A DNA stretch of 64,000 nt from contig CP064972.1 of NCBI GenBank assembly GCA_016699405.1, positions 3,937,501 to 4,001,500 on the forward strand. The letters run 5' to 3'. The stretch is from Holophagales bacterium. Lineage in GTDB: Bacteria > Acidobacteriota > Thermoanaerobaculia > Multivoradales > JAGPDF01. A program made the position numbers and the translations under genes. The notes beneath the pieces are model-generated. The model searched no databases, was not told the origin of the DNA, and was given only the letters and a program-made list of their open reading frames with translations. Each line of letters opens with the position of its first letter. Within the stretch, counting starts at the first letter, position 1. Positions 62,686-64,000 of the stretch are shown here, one piece after another.

Positions 62686-63582
62686 ATGACCATTCGCACC
62701 CGTCTTTCGTTCGCCGCGGCGCTGCTGAGCTTCGCCGTGGCTCCCGCCGCCTTCGGCCAGGCCACGCGCACCTGGGTTTCCGGAGTCGGCGACGACGCCA
62801 ATCCCTGCAGTCGCACGGCGCCCTGCAAGACCTTCGCCGGCGCCATCTCGAAGACCGCCGCCGGCGGCGAGATCTCGGTGCTCGACCCCGGTGGCTTCGG
62901 CGCGGTGACGATCACCAAGTCGATCACCATCAGTGGCGACGGCACGCTCGCCGGCATCCTTTCGGCCGGGACCAACGGCGTCATCATCAACGCCGGAGTG
63001 AACGACCGCGTGGTGTTGCGCAACCTGAGCATCCACGGCGCCGGGACCGGGCTGAACGGGATCCGCTATCTCGCCGGCGGCCGCGTCGAGCTCGACAGGG
63101 TCACGATCTCCAGCGTCACTACCCGGGCGATCGACATCTCGCTTTCGGCCAGCGGAACGATCGTCGGCCGCGACGTGTCGATCGTCGGCGCACCGGCCGG
63201 AATCCGGATCGCCACCACCTCGGGATTCGCCACCGGCGTCTTCGACCGCTTGAGCATCTTCGGCGCCACGACCGGCGTCGAGGCAACGGCGAACACCTTC
63301 GTTTCGATCAGCGACTCGACCGTCAACTCCGGCGGCACCGCGCTGCTCAGCTCCGCCGCGACCAGCCTCCTCATCGCCGAGGGCTCGACCCTCGCCTTCA
63401 ACGGCACCGCGGTGAGCGCCTCGGTCTCCGGCGCCACGGTGCGGTTGGCCAACAACGGGATCTACAACAACACCGTCGGCATCTCGTTCGTCGCCGGCGC
63501 CCAGGTGCGCTCGGCGGGCAACAACCGGGTCGACGGCAATCCGACGACCACCGCGCCGAACTTCGCCATCCCCTTGCAGTAG
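62686..63582 (+). CDS. Secreted right-handed beta-helix protein
   Basis: 298 residues, with AGGAGGAT upstream of the ATG. Signal peptide to about residue 25 (FGQA). A Cys-pair motif DDANPCSRTAPCKTF opens a series of solenoid rungs (ITKSITISGDG, DRVVLRNLSIHGAG, ELDRVTISS..., VNSGGTALLSS...). This DxxNPC-TxPCxT start is common in small parallel-beta-helix proteins of pectate-lyase fold secreted by Gram-negative bacteria. Catalytic residues cannot be picked out, so binding rather than cleavage is possible. Confidence 0.8.
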   Translation: MTIRTRLSFAAALLSFAVAPAAFGQATRTWVSGVGDDANPCSRTAPCKTFAGAISKTAAGGEISVLDPGGFGAVTITKSITISGDGTLAGILSAGTNGVIINAGVNDRVVLRNLSIHGAGTGLNGIRYLAGGRVELDRVTISSVTTRAIDISLSASGTIVGRDVSIVGAPAGIRIATTSGFATGVFDRLSIFGATTGVEATANTFVSISDSTVNSGGTALLSSAATSLLIAEGSTLAFNGTAVSASVSGATVRLANNGIYNNTVGISFVAGAQVRSAGNNRVDGNPTTTAPNFAIPLQ

Positions 63583-63606
63583 CTCCTCGCGGGCTTCAGA
63601 CTTGGC

Positions 63607-63640
63607 GGGCCGGTCGCTTCCGGGCGGCCGGCCCTCTTCG
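63607..63640 (+). terminator. Rho-independent terminator
   Basis: An 11-bp stem, GGGCCGGTCGC (63607-63617), pairs with 63624-63634 (one G-T pair) over a 6-nt loop, followed by TCTTCGTCT. It lies 25 bp after the beta-helix stop and just before the peptidase T gene, and is the best intrinsic terminator in the window. Confidence 0.7.
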
Positions 63641-63654
63641 TCTGGAGACCTGCG

Positions 63655-64000
63655 ATGCCGACGCCTTCCTTCCACACCTCGGTCCTCGACCGCTTTCTGC
63701 GCTACGTCCGCTTCGACACGCAGTCGAGCGAGACCTCCGAGACCTATCCTTCGACCGCCAAGCAGCTCGTGCTGCTCGAGCGGCTCGTCGGCGAGCTGCG
63801 CGACATCGGCCTCGACGACGCCGCCATGGACGCCCACGGCTACGTCACCGCGACGATCCCGGCGACCTCGGCGAAGCGCGAGGTGCCGGTGATCGGCTTC
63901 ATCGCCCACGTCGACACCTCGCCGGAGATGCCGGGCGAGAACGTCGAACCGATCGTGCACCGCGCGTATCGCGGACAGGATCTCGTCCTCCCCGACGATC
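63655..64000 (+). CDS. pepT: Peptidase T (tripeptide aminopeptidase), N-terminal part
   Basis: The first 115 residues, running off the window's end. ATG with GGAGA nearby. The start MPTPSFHTSVLDRFLRYVRFDTQSSETS and the metal-site region VPVIGFIAHVDTSPEMPGENVEPIV match peptidase T of the M20 family; His in AHVDTS is the first zinc ligand. It removes the N-terminal residue from tripeptides in the cytosol. It fits the peptide-use theme of the window. Confidence 0.9.
   Translation, partial: MPTPSFHTSVLDRFLRYVRFDTQSSETSETYPSTAKQLVLLERLVGELRDIGLDDAAMDAHGYVTATIPATSAKREVPVIGFIAHVDTSPEMPGENVEPIVHRAYRGQDLVLPDD

Noticed and set aside
1..64000. tRNA, rRNA, integrase or transposase genes
   Set aside because: None could be recognised in either strand, so the accessory block has no visible mobility genes of its own.

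Overview
The window is high-GC (about 70 percent in most genes), gene-dense chromosomal DNA of a Gram-negative bacterium. LpxC, a TolC-type protein, an outer-membrane barrel, many Sec signal peptides and a UbiB-family protein all point to a diderm with respiratory quinones. Several features suggest a proteolytic member of Acidobacteriota (Thermoanaerobaculia-like): secreted proteins with DUF11, Calx-beta, ELWxxDGT or Rhs repeats, recurrent C-terminal tails, and a family of roughly 107-bp palindromic intergenic repeats. The taxonomy is inference. No rRNA, tRNA, CRISPR array, transposase or integrase was seen.

Layout. 1-6.7 kb: end of an ABC-2 exporter operon, a cupredoxin/Calx-beta secreted protein coupled to an outer-membrane-like protein, a thioesterase and small membrane proteins. 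7-8.4 kb: secreted purple-acid-phosphatase-like enzyme. 8.6-23.5 kb: a lower-GC accessory block on the minus strand with an Rhs protein carrying a SleB-like C-terminal domain, an overlapping putative periplasmic immunity gene, and a 2,902-residue repeat protein. 24-32 kb: amino-acid and peptide use, with an OPT transporter, a DUF885-like peptidase, an Lrp/AsnC regulator divergent from a tandem tyrosine phenol-lyase-like fusion, and carbamate kinase. 32-37.6 kb: MFS carrier, DUF445, UbiB-like kinase, secreted protein. 37.7-47 kb: a propeller/HEAT/TSP3 secreted protein, a DUF4214 pair, and a TolC-HlyD-permease-permease exporter with no ATPase gene. 47-57 kb: peroxiredoxin, GTP cyclohydrolase I, SDR/DUF2867, ELWxxDGT protein, MutT, DinB-like, MGMT, DUF1820, and a membrane Fe-S pair. 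57-64 kb: a response-regulator-LpxC fusion, radical SAM protein, DUF1330, AmpG-like carrier, DedA, a beta-helix protein, and the start of peptidase T.

The most notable observations are five. (1) A receiver domain is fused to a complete-looking LpxC, suggesting signal control of lipid A synthesis. (2) An 890-residue tyrosine phenol-lyase-like protein has an N-terminal half that has lost its PLP lysine. (3) The Rhs/SleB-like toxin candidate has an overlapping gene for an exported candidate immunity protein. (4) Four copies of one palindromic repeat all sit 44-54 bp after a plus-strand stop codon, between convergent genes. (5) Two C-terminal modules are shared among otherwise unrelated secreted proteins.

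Together the peptide transporter, peptidases, amino-acid lyase and carbamate kinase suggest a peptide- and amino-acid-fermenting or respiring lifestyle. The secreted repeat proteins suggest heavy investment in the cell surface.
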